Assembly (NCBI GenBank): GCA_937873255.1
Contig: CALMVM010000310.1
Span: 1 to 9,767 of the forward strand
Direction of reading: 5' to 3'
DNA from: an uncultured Verrucomicrobiota bacterium
GTDB lineage: Bacteria > Verrucomicrobiota > Verrucomicrobiia > Chthoniobacterales > SZAS-18
Length of the DNA stretch: 9,767 nucleotides
The notes under the pieces: model-generated
What the model saw: only the letters and a program-made list of their open reading frames with translations
Told to the model about the DNA's origin: nothing
The model's database searches: none
Translations under genes and position numbers: made by a program
In this document: positions 1-7,448 of the stretch, piece after piece
Layout: every line of letters begins with the position of its first letter
Position numbering within the stretch: the first letter of the stretch is position 1

Positions 1-228
1 GGGCAGTCCCTGCTGCGTGGAGGAGACCGTCACCGGCCGGTTCAACGCCAGGTTGGTGCCGCCGTAGGTCTGCGCCAGCGTGGAGCGAACCGGCGCGAGC
101 GCCAGCACGACCAACGCGAAAAAGAGGACGCGCCAGACGCCGGGAGATGCGCGCTTGCGACGATGGAGGCAATGGATCGGCGCGCCTTCGACGGCGGGCC
201 AAGGCGATGGATGGTCGGTGTTTTTCAT
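1..228 (-). CDS. Secreted discoidin (F5/8 type C) domain protein, N-terminal part
   Basis: This is the first 76 codons of a gene that runs off the left edge of the window. It starts at an ATG at 226-228 and stays open to base 1. The protein begins with a basic stretch (HRRKR, residues 21-25), then a hydrophobic core (VLFFALVVLALAPV), then a likely signal peptidase site after STLA (before QTYGG), so the product is probably exported. The mature N-terminus, NLALNRPVTVSSTQ, is the typical opening of an F5/8 type C carbohydrate-binding domain and matches the openings of the discoidin repeats in the GH81 enzyme just upstream (NVALN, NKALN). The catalytic part, if any, lies outside the window. The gene follows the GH81 stop codon by 148 bp on the same strand, so co-transcription is possible. 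I see no strong Shine-Dalgarno site. Confidence 0.8.
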   Translation of the reverse strand, partial: MKNTDHPSPWPAVEGAPIHCLHRRKRASPGVWRVLFFALVVLALAPVRSTLAQTYGGTNLALNRPVTVSSTQQGLP

Positions 229-376
229 GTTTGGTCGGGTAGAGGGGGGCTGCGGAAAGATGGCTGTGAAGTGGGCTGAAACGGTTTTCGTGCCTCGGAG
301 TTGGCCGCCCAGCCTGCTCCACTCGGAACAGGATGGACGGCCCTCCATGACACGGAGATGGGTCGGGTGGCGGTGG

Positions 377-3300
377 TTAGTAGATTTGAATTTCCCAGAG
401 CGAGTAGCCGTACCCCGTCCCCCGCTGCACTCCCTGCATCTGGATGTATTGGTAAGTACCCGCGACGTTGAACGTGTCCGTGCCGCCCTGGCCGTTGGTC
501 TGGCCGGCCAGCGGGGTCCAGACATTGCCGTCGTTGGAACCCCTGATGTTGTACTGCTTGCCGTAAGCGTTCTCCCACTTGAGCACCACTTGAGACACGG
601 CCGTGGGTGTACCCAGGTTGACCGTGAGGGTTTCGTCGTCCGTCGCGCCGCTGCTCCAGCGGGTGGTCGCATCGCCGTCCACCGCGTAGTTCGGCGTCAA
701 CCCGCCGTTCTGCGAAGAAGATGCCGTGGCAGTCTTGTTCAGCGCCTTGTTGACCCGCTGCGGGGCGTTGTACGAGAACACCTGGAACTCCCAGATGGAA
801 TACCCGTAACCGGTGCCGCGCTGGATTCCTTGCATCCTCACATAACGGTAGGAACCGCTGACGTTGAACGTGTCCGTGCCACCCTGGCCGTTGGTCTGGA
901 AGGCTAGCGGGGTCCAGGCGTTGCCGTCGTTGGAGCCCACGATTTTATACTGCTTGCCGTAGGCGTTCTCCCAGAGGATCGACACCCTGCTCAGCGCGAT
1001 GGACTGGCCGAGGTCCACGGTCAGCGACTCGCCGTCGGCGGGGGCGCTCGACCAGCGCGTGCCTGTGGCGTTGCCATCCACCGCGTAGCCGGCCATGCAG
1101 CCGCTATTTTCAACGGAGGAGGCCGTCGCGGCCTGATTAAGCGCCACGTTGGTCAGGTTCGAGGGCGGGTCCGTGACCGTCACCGACGCCGTGCCCGAGA
1201 GCGACCCCAGCGCCGCCGTGACCGTGAACGGCCCGCCGGCCGTCGTTCCGCTGAACAGGCCCGCGCTGCTGATCGAGTCGCCGCTGACGCTCCACGTTGC
1301 CGTCGTCGGGCCGCCGTCCGCGTTGGCATTGAACGCATACGCCTGGAACTGCGCCTGCTGGCCGGTGGTCAGGCCGACGCTGGCGGGGCTGACCTGAACG
1401 ACCGTCGGCGTGATGCTGGCGGCGTTGGGGTAGCCGTAGACGGAAATCTCATAGATCGAGAACCCGTACCCGCTTGCCCGCGTGAACACCCCGAGTTTGA
1501 GGTCGCGGCCCGTGGCGTTGGCGAGCGGGACGGTGTTGACCGGGTTGCGCAACCCGGTCGGGTTCGTCTGCGTGGACGTGACAGGCGTCCAGGGTTGCGC
1601 CGCCGTCAGGTCGGTGGCCACTTCCACGTCGTAGGTGGCCGCGTAGGCGGTCTCCCAGTTGATGGTGATGCTGCTGAGATCGTACACCTTGCCCAGGTCG
1701 ATGTAGATGGACTGGTTGTCCGTCTGCGTGCTCTCCCAGCGGGTGCTGGTCGTGTTGCCGTCCGTCACGTTGTTGGCCACGTTGCCGTTGGGCTGCGACG
1801 AGGGATAAGCCTGGCAGTGCAGTGCGACGTTGGCCGGCGGCGCGTGGACCGCCACCAGCGTGCTGCCGCTGACGCTGCCGCTCGAATACGAGATGTAACC
1901 CGTCCAGACCGCCGACGCGATGAAGAATCCGGCGCTGTTGATCGCGCCGACGCTAGCGTTCGAGAAGGTCCAGTTCACCGACCCGAGCGTGTATGGGCTG
2001 CCGTACTGGTCGACGCCCGCCGCGCCGTATTGCTGCGTCGTGCCGTTGACGACCCGCGTGAAGCCGGGGGTGAGATTGATGGCGCTGAGCACCGGCGCGG
2101 GACCGACGCGGAAGCTGTAACTCTGCGAGAACCCGCCGACGCTAGCCGTCACCGTCACCGGGTTGGCGTTCGTCGTCGCCGTGAACAGACCACCGGCGCT
2201 GATCGTGCCGCCCGCGCTGGCGGTCCACTGGACGTTGCTCAGCGGGTAGGTCGCGCCGTACTGGTCGTAGCCAACCGCGTTGAATTGCAGCGTCTGCCCG
2301 GGCGGGACCACCGTCGCGGCGGTGGCGGGAGTCAGCACGAGTCGGGCGAGCGTCTCGTCGAGGTGCGAGTCGATGGTTGTCTGCGCGGGCACCGGGAACG
2401 TGCCGACCGCCGCACCGTTCTGGTAGATCGTGACGTTTTGCTGGGTCGTGCTCGGGTTGTAGACGACGTAGCTGTGTTTGCCCGTCTTTGGGTTGTAGTA
2501 GACGGCGCTGGTCGGGATGCTCGTGTAGGCGCTGTCGTCCTGCTGGCCGACCTGGCGCAACGCGTGGATCAGGTAATAGTCCGTCGCGCCCGTGCCACCC
2601 TGGGTGATCGACTCACTGGCCGCGTAGTAGCGGTCGAACTCGGCGGCGGCGGTGTCGGGGTCGAACAACGCCTGGTAGGCGATCAGGTAAGGCGACAGAC
2701 CGTTGTCCACCACGTCCGGCTCCGTGCGCCCGTAGGTGCCCTGATAATACCAGTCGGTCGGGTTCTGGTCCGGCGCGGCGTGCCCGGCCGGAACGTCGTT
2801 GTTGGGGCTGTAGACCTTCGAGTTGTATTTCACCCACACCCTGCCGTGATGGGTGTTCGTGTCGAGGTAATCCGTGGAGGCATCCCACGTCACGAAGGAG
2901 TTGGCCCAGGACTCGCGCTCGCTCCACATGGTGTTCCAGGTGTTCTGGAGCTGCTGGGTGGTCTGATAGCGGGTCAGGTAACCCAGCGTATGGCTGGCCG
3001 GCACGTACTGGATGCCGTAGACCCAGGCCGGGTCGGCGGTGAAGAAAGTCGTGTAACTCGTGTGCCCACCCCAGACCTGGCCGGCGATCCCCTTGGTGTA
3101 CGTGCTCGGCCGGTTGGTGCCCGCGATGTCCTGCCAGTATTCGTTGGTGGAGGCAGTCTCCATCGCGTAGCCCATGGCACCTGCGGCCGTCATCTGCTGG
3201 TCGCCCAGCACGCCGCCCAACAGGAACATGCCCGTCCAGCTCTGCACGGCCTCCGAACTGCTCTCCTGATTCTCGCCCGTGCTGCCGCTCAGGCCGCCCG

Positions 3301-5599
3301 CGTTGCAGTGGCCCTCCCACACGTCGAACATGCGCAGGAACGGCTCGCTGGTGTCGGTGCGGTCGTAGTTGTTGTAGCTCTTGACGATGGCGCGGGCCAT
3401 CGGCGCGTAATTATTCAAAAACGCCTGGTCGTACATGCCCACCAGCGCCAGCGAGCGGATGAAGTACCCGTAGTGAAAGTGCAGGTCGTTGAAGGTCTGC
3501 GTGCCGTAGCTCGGATTGAAGCCGACCAGCGCGTGCCAGTCGTCGTAGCGCGCGAAGAAGCCGAACGCGCCGCCCGCGTTGTTCTCCTCGCCGGGCGTAT
3601 AGGTGAACCAATCGGCGAGCGACGTTTCCACGATGGACTTGAGGCGGTTGAAATCGGCCGTGTCGCCCATCTGCGCGGCCTCGCTCATGAGTTGCGAGGC
3701 GACGCCCAGCGACTTGCCCGCGTTGTAGGTGTCGCCGCCGACCAGCGCGCCCGGGTTGAAGCCGCTCAGGTATGCCTGCATCCGCGCGGGCTGGAAGTCG
3801 TTCGCCGCGCCCGTGGAGGCCGGCGCGGGCAGCACGGGCGCGATGCCGTGGAAGGGGAAGTTGAGGGCGAAGCTGTTGCCGACGGCGCACTTCATGGTGC
3901 CGGTGGCCGTCAGGTACGTGTATGGGCGGAACGCAAGGCTGTTGCCCGTGGTGCGGTAGTGGTGCGGCAGCCAACCCTGGATCGTGTTGAGGTTGCTGCC
4001 CTTGAGCGCCTGCGTGGCGATGTTCCAGTACGTCGCCACGTACCCGTCGGCGGGGTTGTAGCTCCAGGAGAGCTTGGTGTCCGTGGGCCGCGCGTAGGCG
4101 TACTGCGCGAACTCGGCCAGGCTGGAGGTGGCCGGCAGGTAGCCGACGACCAAGTAATTATTCGCGCCCGCGAGTTGCGGCTCCAGCGAGCCGTCGGCAT
4201 TGACCGCCACGGTGGTGTTGTCGGGCAGGAACACGCCGAAGGCGCGGCCCTGGTAGTTAAAGGCGAACGCGCTCGCCGCGAACGAGGAGCCGGGCGCGGC
4301 GCTGATCGCGTTGCCGCCCGCGTCGACGAGTTGCACGCCGCCCAGGCCCATGAGCTTGGGCTTGAGGCCGTTCTTCCAGGTCGACCATGTGAAGGGGATG
4401 CCGCGCGCCATCGTGACATCCGTGGCGAGGCCACTGGAGTCGGCCAACTCGAAGTCCACGTTCCAATCGCCCCAGCCGGTCACCACCGACTTCTGCGCGA
4501 ACAGGTCGGTGCCGTAACGGGTGGCGGGCGCGTTGGAATCACTCTGCACGATCTGGTCACAAGCGATGAAGCCGTAGGCGGCGCTGGAGTTGTCCACGAT
4601 CTCGAGGGTGAGCGTCTGGCCCGCGTAGGCCGAGAGGTCCCACGTCGTCCAGCGAAGCGTCGTATCCTGCTGGCCGGTCACCCTATACAACACGTTGCCA
4701 CCCGCGTCCTTGAGGTCCACGTACGCGTGGGCCGGGTCGTTGCCGCCGCCCACCAGCAGATTGAGATAGTGCTTTTGCGCGGTGAACGTACCCGAGATCA
4801 TGCCCCGGTAATTGTCGGACGCCTGGTTTGGCGCGCCCACGTAGCTGTCCACCCGGCCGTTGCCGATGGCTCCCGACAGCCCGTGTCCCCAGGAAGCCTG
4901 CGCAGGCATGGAGGTAAAAGGGTTCGGGTAACCAGCGAACGACGAGACGGTCCAGCCGGAGGGATAGCTCGTTTCAAAATCCGCGACCACCACGTCGTCC
5001 GGCGGCACGGCGTAGCCGCGGTCGCCGCGGATCTGCAAAGCCGGGCCCGCGTCCACGGTTGCGTTGGTCGGGTCGTTTTTCCACGAGACAGGGTAATAAA
5101 GGTCGAATCCGTAGGAGCGCGGCACCAACATGCCAGGGTAGAACCACATCTGGCCGCCGTAGAGACCGCTGAGGTCGTCCGTGGGCTTGCCCTGCGAGAG
5201 CACGTGCTCGAAGACGCCCGACCCGACGGTGTACAAGGTGGAACGGTTGCCCGCCAGCAGATCGGACCACCAACGGTTGGTTTGCAGGGGACTGCCCGCA
5301 AGCGAGGGGGCCAATTTGACGAAGTTGGAAAGCGAGCCATCGCCGGTAACTTCCGCAGCCGTCAGCCCATAGTAACCGTCCACCTCCTGTTGGGCCGCAG
5401 GCACGAAGCTGGCGTACGAACCCGCCCCGCCGGGCGACACGGGTTGTTGCGCCGCGACGGGCGCGACGGGCGACAACGTTGTCACCAGCATCAACGCGGC
5501 TACGCGCAAGACGCCCGGCTTCGCAAAAGCGACTCGCTTGGTGAGGGGAGGCATCCGTCCGATGCCAGTGGTTCTCGCTGTTTTTTCGGAACGATGCAT
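377..5599 (-). CDS. Secreted multidomain GH81 endo-beta-1,3-glucanase with Ig-like and discoidin modules
   Basis: A 1740-residue enzyme predicted to hydrolyse beta-1,3-glucan outside the cytoplasm. I chose the ATG at 5597-5599, not the upstream in-frame TTG at 5633-5635, because AAAGGA lies 7 nt before it. Layout: signal peptide 1-50 (core VAALMLVTTLSPVAPV, cut after APVAA); GH81 domain about 100-1030, opening with PLQTNRWWSDLL (104-115); Ig-like (Big_2-type) domains about 1086-1165 and 1171-1254; discoidin 1256-1391; a third Ig-like domain 1396-1476; discoidin 1482-1611 and 1616-1740. Family signatures include NDLHFHYGYF, whose Asp705 matches the proposed GH81 general acid, and ENQESSSEA, whose Glu779 and Glu783 match the catalytic glutamates. 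Residues about 203-355 look like a separate beta-sandwich module inserted into the GH81 N-terminal domain. No PEP-CTERM, LPXTG or transmembrane anchor is visible at the C-terminus. The family is certain from motifs; the exact substrate is inferred. Confidence 0.95.
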   Translation of the reverse strand: MHRSEKTARTTGIGRMPPLTKRVAFAKPGVLRVAALMLVTTLSPVAPVAAQQPVSPGGAGSYASFVPAAQQEVDGYYGLTAAEVTGDGSLSNFVKLAPSLAGSPLQTNRWWSDLLAGNRSTLYTVGSGVFEHVLSQGKPTDDLSGLYGGQMWFYPGMLVPRSYGFDLYYPVSWKNDPTNATVDAGPALQIRGDRGYAVPPDDVVVADFETSYPSGWTVSSFAGYPNPFTSMPAQASWGHGLSGAIGNGRVDSYVGAPNQASDNYRGMISGTFTAQKHYLNLLVGGGNDPAHAYVDLKDAGGNVLYRVTGQQDTTLRWTTWDLSAYAGQTLTLEIVDNSSAAYGFIACDQIVQSDSNAPATRYGTDLFAQKSVVTGWGDWNVDFELADSSGLATDVTMARGIPFTWSTWKNGLKPKLMGLGGVQLVDAGGNAISAAPGSSFAASAFAFNYQGRAFGVFLPDNTTVAVNADGSLEPQLAGANNYLVVGYLPATSSLAEFAQYAYARPTDTKLSWSYNPADGYVATYWNIATQALKGSNLNTIQGWLPHHYRTTGNSLAFRPYTYLTATGTMKCAVGNSFALNFPFHGIAPVLPAPASTGAANDFQPARMQAYLSGFNPGALVGGDTYNAGKSLGVASQLMSEAAQMGDTADFNRLKSIVETSLADWFTYTPGEENNAGGAFGFFARYDDWHALVGFNPSYGTQTFNDLHFHYGYFIRSLALVGMYDQAFLNNYAPMARAIVKSYNNYDRTDTSEPFLRMFDVWEGHCNAGGLSGSTGENQESSSEAVQSWTGMFLLGGVLGDQQMTAAGAMGYAMETASTNEYWQDIAGTNRPSTYTKGIAGQVWGGHTSYTTFFTADPAWVYGIQYVPASHTLGYLTRYQTTQQLQNTWNTMWSERESWANSFVTWDASTDYLDTNTHHGRVWVKYNSKVYSPNNDVPAGHAAPDQNPTDWYYQGTYGRTEPDVVDNGLSPYLIAYQALFDPDTAAAEFDRYYAASESITQGGTGATDYYLIHALRQVGQQDDSAYTSIPTSAVYYNPKTGKHSYVVYNPSTTQQNVTIYQNGAAVGTFPVPAQTTIDSHLDETLARLVLTPATAATVVPPGQTLQFNAVGYDQYGATYPLSNVQWTASAGGTISAGGLFTATTNANPVTVTASVGGFSQSYSFRVGPAPVLSAINLTPGFTRVVNGTTQQYGAAGVDQYGSPYTLGSVNWTFSNASVGAINSAGFFIASAVWTGYISYSSGSVSGSTLVAVHAPPANVALHCQAYPSSQPNGNVANNVTDGNTTSTRWESTQTDNQSIYIDLGKVYDLSSITINWETAYAATYDVEVATDLTAAQPWTPVTSTQTNPTGLRNPVNTVPLANATGRDLKLGVFTRASGYGFSIYEISVYGYPNAASITPTVVQVSPASVGLTTGQQAQFQAYAFNANADGGPTTATWSVSGDSISSAGLFSGTTAGGPFTVTAALGSLSGTASVTVTDPPSNLTNVALNQAATASSVENSGCMAGYAVDGNATGTRWSSAPADGESLTVDLGQSIALSRVSILWENAYGKQYKIVGSNDGNAWTPLAFQTNGQGGTDTFNVSGSYRYVRMQGIQRGTGYGYSIWEFQVFSYNAPQRVNKALNKTATASSSQNGGLTPNYAVDGDATTRWSSGATDDETLTVNLGTPTAVSQVVLKWENAYGKQYNIRGSNDGNVWTPLAGQTNGQGGTDTFNVAGTYQYIQMQGVQRGTGYGYSLWEIQIY
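380..1150 (-). repeat. Tandem duplication encoding the last two discoidin domains
   Basis: The copies are 776-1150 (125 codons) and 380-751 (124 codons), offset by about 396 bp at their 3' halves. A hand alignment gives 84 of 125 identical residues. The best-kept stretch runs from WENAYGKQY through GSNDGN and WTPLA to QTNGQGGTDTF, and both copies end in GTGYGYS-(I/L)WE. The first discoidin domain of the protein (DNA about 1427-1834) is much more divergent, so the C-terminal pair arose by a later duplication. Repeating carbohydrate-binding modules usually raises avidity for insoluble polymer; that role is inferred. Confidence 0.9.
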
Positions 5600-5606
5600 T
5601 TGGAAT

Positions 5607-5612
5607 TCCTTT
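5607..5612 (-). promoter_or_regulatory. Shine-Dalgarno site deciding the GH81 start
   Basis: AAAGGA on the minus strand, 7 nt before the ATG at 5599. It is the only clear ribosome binding site near a start in this window and argues for ATG-5599 over the longer reading frame that begins with TTG at 5635. Confidence 0.7.
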
Positions 5613-5654
5613 GAGGGCACACGGAGGCTGGACAACCGCTTTCATTGACCAACA

Positions 5655-5684
5655 CCTGCATTGATGTGCATAATTGTGCATTAA
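5655..5684 (-). promoter_or_regulatory. Three TGCAT boxes phased at 10 bp, candidate operator of the GH81 gene
   Basis: TGCAT occurs at 5657, 5667 and 5677, exactly 10 bp apart, so the three boxes face the same side of the helix. The second and third extend to TGTGCATWA. They lie about 58-83 bp upstream of the GH81 ATG, where an operator or activator site would sit. A further TGTGCATAAT occurs at 6062-6071. No regulator gene is in the window, so its identity is unknown. Confidence 0.4.
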
Positions 5685-5700
5685 ATTTAACCGCACGCAA
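5672..5700 (-). promoter_or_regulatory. Weak candidate sigma70-type promoter for the GH81 gene
   Basis: On the minus strand TTGCGT (5695-5700) is followed after 17 bp by ACAATT (5672-5677), then about 70 bp to the ATG. The match to consensus is modest. The proposed -10 element overlaps the TGCAT boxes, so a protein bound there would affect polymerase. Other AT-rich placements are possible. Confidence 0.2.
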
Positions 5701-6219
5701 GAATAATTTTTGAACTTTTTTGGACCCGCCTCGAACCGCTCGCAAACGCGAGCAGCGAGCCTGTCGCGTCGGATAAACCGAGCGGGAGTATCCATTCCAG
5801 CACCGTATCTTTAGCTCACAGAGCTATTTGAGGGGTAGCAATGACAGTCGAATTCAAACAAAAAAACACCGGATTTAAAATTGGAAGTATTTGATAGTAA
5901 GCTATATAAGTATTTCTGTTTCTAGCGTCAGCGCGGATAGCACGTCTTGCCGCGCAACATCTTTATTTGTTGTGTCCGTTCGTTATGTCTTGCGGATAGC
6001 GAGAGCGTCCGATGGACTCAACCCGAGAAAATAGAATCTCCATGAGCAACGATTCCTACAGTGTGCATAATAGGTGTACCAATATAAGGCATGACATCTG
6101 CTGCTTGGACTCGCCAAAAACGCGTAGGCTCTCTGATAGGGTCACGGCTCCGTCCTCTTCTCGGGGTTTTCTTAAAAGACTTGCGGGTGCGAGTCGTGCT
6201 CAATGAGCTACAGCGGTTT

Positions 6220-7155
6220 TCACACTGATTGAGCAGGCAGCGGAAATTCGCAATGCTTGAACCAGCCGCGTGCGTCGTGGCTGGTGAGGGTTGCCAAGGC
6301 GGCGGCGCGGGCGGCTTCGAGCGCTTCTTGGATGCGCGCTTTGGCTTTGCGCAGGAACGCCTTGAGCTTGGCGAAAGCGTGTTCGATCGGGTTGAAGTCC
6401 GGGCGGTAGGCGGGCAAGAACCACAGGCGGCAGCCCGCCGCCTCGATCTGGGCGCGAACCGCTTCGTTTTTGTGCGCGCTCAGGTTGTCCATGATGACGT
6501 TCTGGCCCGGGCGCAACGCCGGGCAGAGCACGTTTTCCAGGTAGGTCAGGAAGACCTCCTTGTTCGTGCCGCCTTCCACGGTCATGGCGGCCACGAACCC
6601 CGCCGGGCTCATCGCCGCCAGGATCGAGGCGTTACGGCCCCGGTTGCGGGGCACCTGTCCATGGCAGCGTTGGCCTTTGGGCGCCTAGCCATAGCGCGGA
6701 CCCAGCGCGTGGTTCGCTCCGCTCTCGTCCACGAAAACCAACTCCGGCGCGTGCAAAAGGAGGGTGGCCTGCCAGCGCCACGCCGCGCGTGCCATCGGGT
6801 CCTGTTCGCTCGCACTCAGCGTCTTTTTTTCCGGGTCCAGCCCAGGGCACGCAGCGCCCGCCAGAGCGTCGGTTCGCTCACACGCACGCCCTCGCTTCGG
6901 GCCAGATGCTCGCACCGCTCGCTCAGGCCCAGGTCGGGTTCGGCCTACCGGTGCTCGCGCAACGCGGCCACGTGTTCGGTTAGCCGCAGCTTTTTCGGTC
7001 GTCCGCCACCGTTGGCACACGCCGCCAAACTCGTCTGCCCGGCCCGAAACGCGCCCACGAAGCGGCCCACGCTGGCCAAAAACACCCCGTAAGTCTCAGC
7101 CGCCCGCGCCTAGGTCCAGCTCGCGCCACCACCAACTCACGCACCTCCACCGAAC
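6220..7155 (-). pseudogene. Degenerate IS630-family transposase
   Basis: The remnant of a cut-and-paste DDE transposase, readable only by joining three frames. The N-terminus (SSVEVRELVVARAG, from 7155) is in one frame. From about 7105 a second frame gives the helix-turn-helix region: AAETYGVFLASVGRFV, GGGRPKKLRL, then EPTLWRALRALGWTRKK. At a run of seven A (6824-6830) it shifts -1 into KTLSASEQDPMARAAWR and the catalytic core. The triad survives: Asp in VFVDESGAN, Asp in VIMDNLSAHK, Glu in DFNPIE, the last two separated by 34 residues as in IS630. In-frame TAG codons at 6945-6947 and 6685-6687 break it (the latter where the family usually has YG-W/R-AP), and a third TAG at 7110-7112 lies near the first frame change. 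The A-run could once have been a programmed frameshift, but the nonsense codons mark this copy as dead. Its stop is TGA at 6220-6222. The original 5' end is cut off at 7155/7156. Confidence 0.85.
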
Positions 7156-7316
7156 TGAGATTGCCCGGATAAAGTGGTTCTCCCGCACTTTGTGTGGATG
7201 GATCGGCACGGCAGCCTTGCCGCACAGGTTTGTCCCTCTGGGATTGTTCCGTATTGACGGGAGGTTGGCCCACTTCCACACAAAGTGCGGGAGAACCCGA
7301 AATCGGGGCAATCTCA
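7156..7316. mobile_element. 161-bp mini-element with about 43-bp terminal inverted repeats
   Basis: The arms are 7156-7198 and 7275-7316. Each has an outer 14-bp block (TGAGATTGCCC then G/C, GA; one mismatch) and an inner 23-bp block (7176-7198 and 7275-7297) that is perfectly inverted; 5-6 unmatched bases lie between the blocks. The 76-bp centre contains a hairpin around GGCAGCC and no coding capacity. The ends read TGA...TCA, which resembles IS3-type termini, but the family is unassigned. The left junction abuts the broken IS630 transposase, and the right junction falls exactly where recognisable IS5-type transposase begins. No matching target duplication is visible, so this may be a MITE-like insertion later rearranged, or two ends of related elements joined head to head. 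Confidence 0.65.
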
Positions 7317-7418
7317 CTGAGCAAGGACTACGAGTTCCTGCCGGTCACCGAGGAAAACTTGATCTATCTGGCCTGGAGTCGGCTCATGCTGCGCCGGCTC
7401 TGCCGCCCGGCAAAGTGA
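7317..7418 (+). pseudogene. C-terminal remnant of an IS5-family transposase
   Basis: The last 33 codons and the TGA stop (7416-7418) of a transposase on the plus strand. LSKDYEFLPVTEENLIYLAW followed by SRLMLRRLC is the characteristic C-terminus of IS5-family (IS427/IS1031-like) enzymes, normally preceded by the RRWVVERT region. That part and the whole catalytic core are missing: upstream of 7317 the frame runs into the inverted-repeat mini-element, so the ATG at 7194 is not a native start. It cannot be functional. Confidence 0.75.
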
Positions 7419-7433
7419 GACCCAAAACACCCC

Positions 7434-7448
7434 TTTTCAGACGCCCTC
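7434..7448 (+). repeat. Probable right terminal inverted repeat of the IS5-type remnant
   Basis: TTTTCAGACGCCCTC lies 16 nt after the transposase stop. Read inward as GAGGGCGTCTGAAAA, it resembles the GAG...GTCTGAAAA ends I recall for IS427/IS1031-type elements. It is followed by TAG, compatible with a TNA-type target. The left partner has been lost. Confidence 0.5.

Larger units (their letters stand above)
5636..6219. other. AT-rich intergenic spacer without a supported gene
   Basis: A 584-bp stretch clearly richer in A and T than the coding DNA around it. It holds the TGCAT boxes, three short perfect hairpins (GCTCGC/GCGAGC at 5738-5753, TAGCTC/GAGCTA at 5812-5826, GCGCGG/CCGCGC at 5931-5955) and a repeated 9-mer GCGGATAGC at 5933-5941 and 5992-6000. 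A possible rightward promoter, TTGGAA (5881-5886) with TATATA (5903-5908), has no convincing gene after it: the only open frame (6012-6206, 64 codons) resembles nothing I know and has a weak start. The base composition suggests either regulatory DNA of the GH81 gene or old acquired DNA next to the mobile elements. Confidence 0.6.

Noticed and set aside
80..907. A 275-codon plus-strand open frame
   Set aside because: It runs antisense to the partial discoidin gene and to the GH81 3' end, has low-complexity Arg/Val content and no recognisable domain.
1595..5614. A 1339-codon open frame on the plus strand opposite the GH81 gene
   Set aside because: It is a shadow caused by high GC content: its product is a monotonous Arg/Val/Ala/Gly mixture without domains, while the minus strand encodes clear GH81, Ig-like and discoidin domains in one continuous frame.
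5738..5753. Hairpin GCTCGC-AAAC-GCGAGC as a terminator
   Set aside because: There is no T-tract directly after it on either strand and no gene ends close by; short perfect stems are expected in this composition.
6012..6206. A 64-codon plus-strand open frame (and a 61-codon frame opposite it) in the AT-rich spacer
   Set aside because: Neither has a good ribosome binding site, known motifs or coding-like composition; each is within the length expected by chance.
6197..6235. TGCTCAAT / ATTGAGCA inverted repeat around the transposase stop codon
   Set aside because: Only 8 bp with a 23-nt loop, and no matching copy was found at the other end of the IS630 remnant, so it is not supported as a terminal repeat or a terminator.
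6229..7092. A 287-codon plus-strand open frame over the transposase remnant
   Set aside because: It is antisense to a region whose minus-strand frames encode unmistakable IS630 motifs including the catalytic triad.
7194..7418. The whole 74-codon plus-strand frame as an intact small gene
   Set aside because: Only the part from 7317 resembles a transposase; the first half is read from the inverted-repeat mini-element, so the apparent ATG is accidental.
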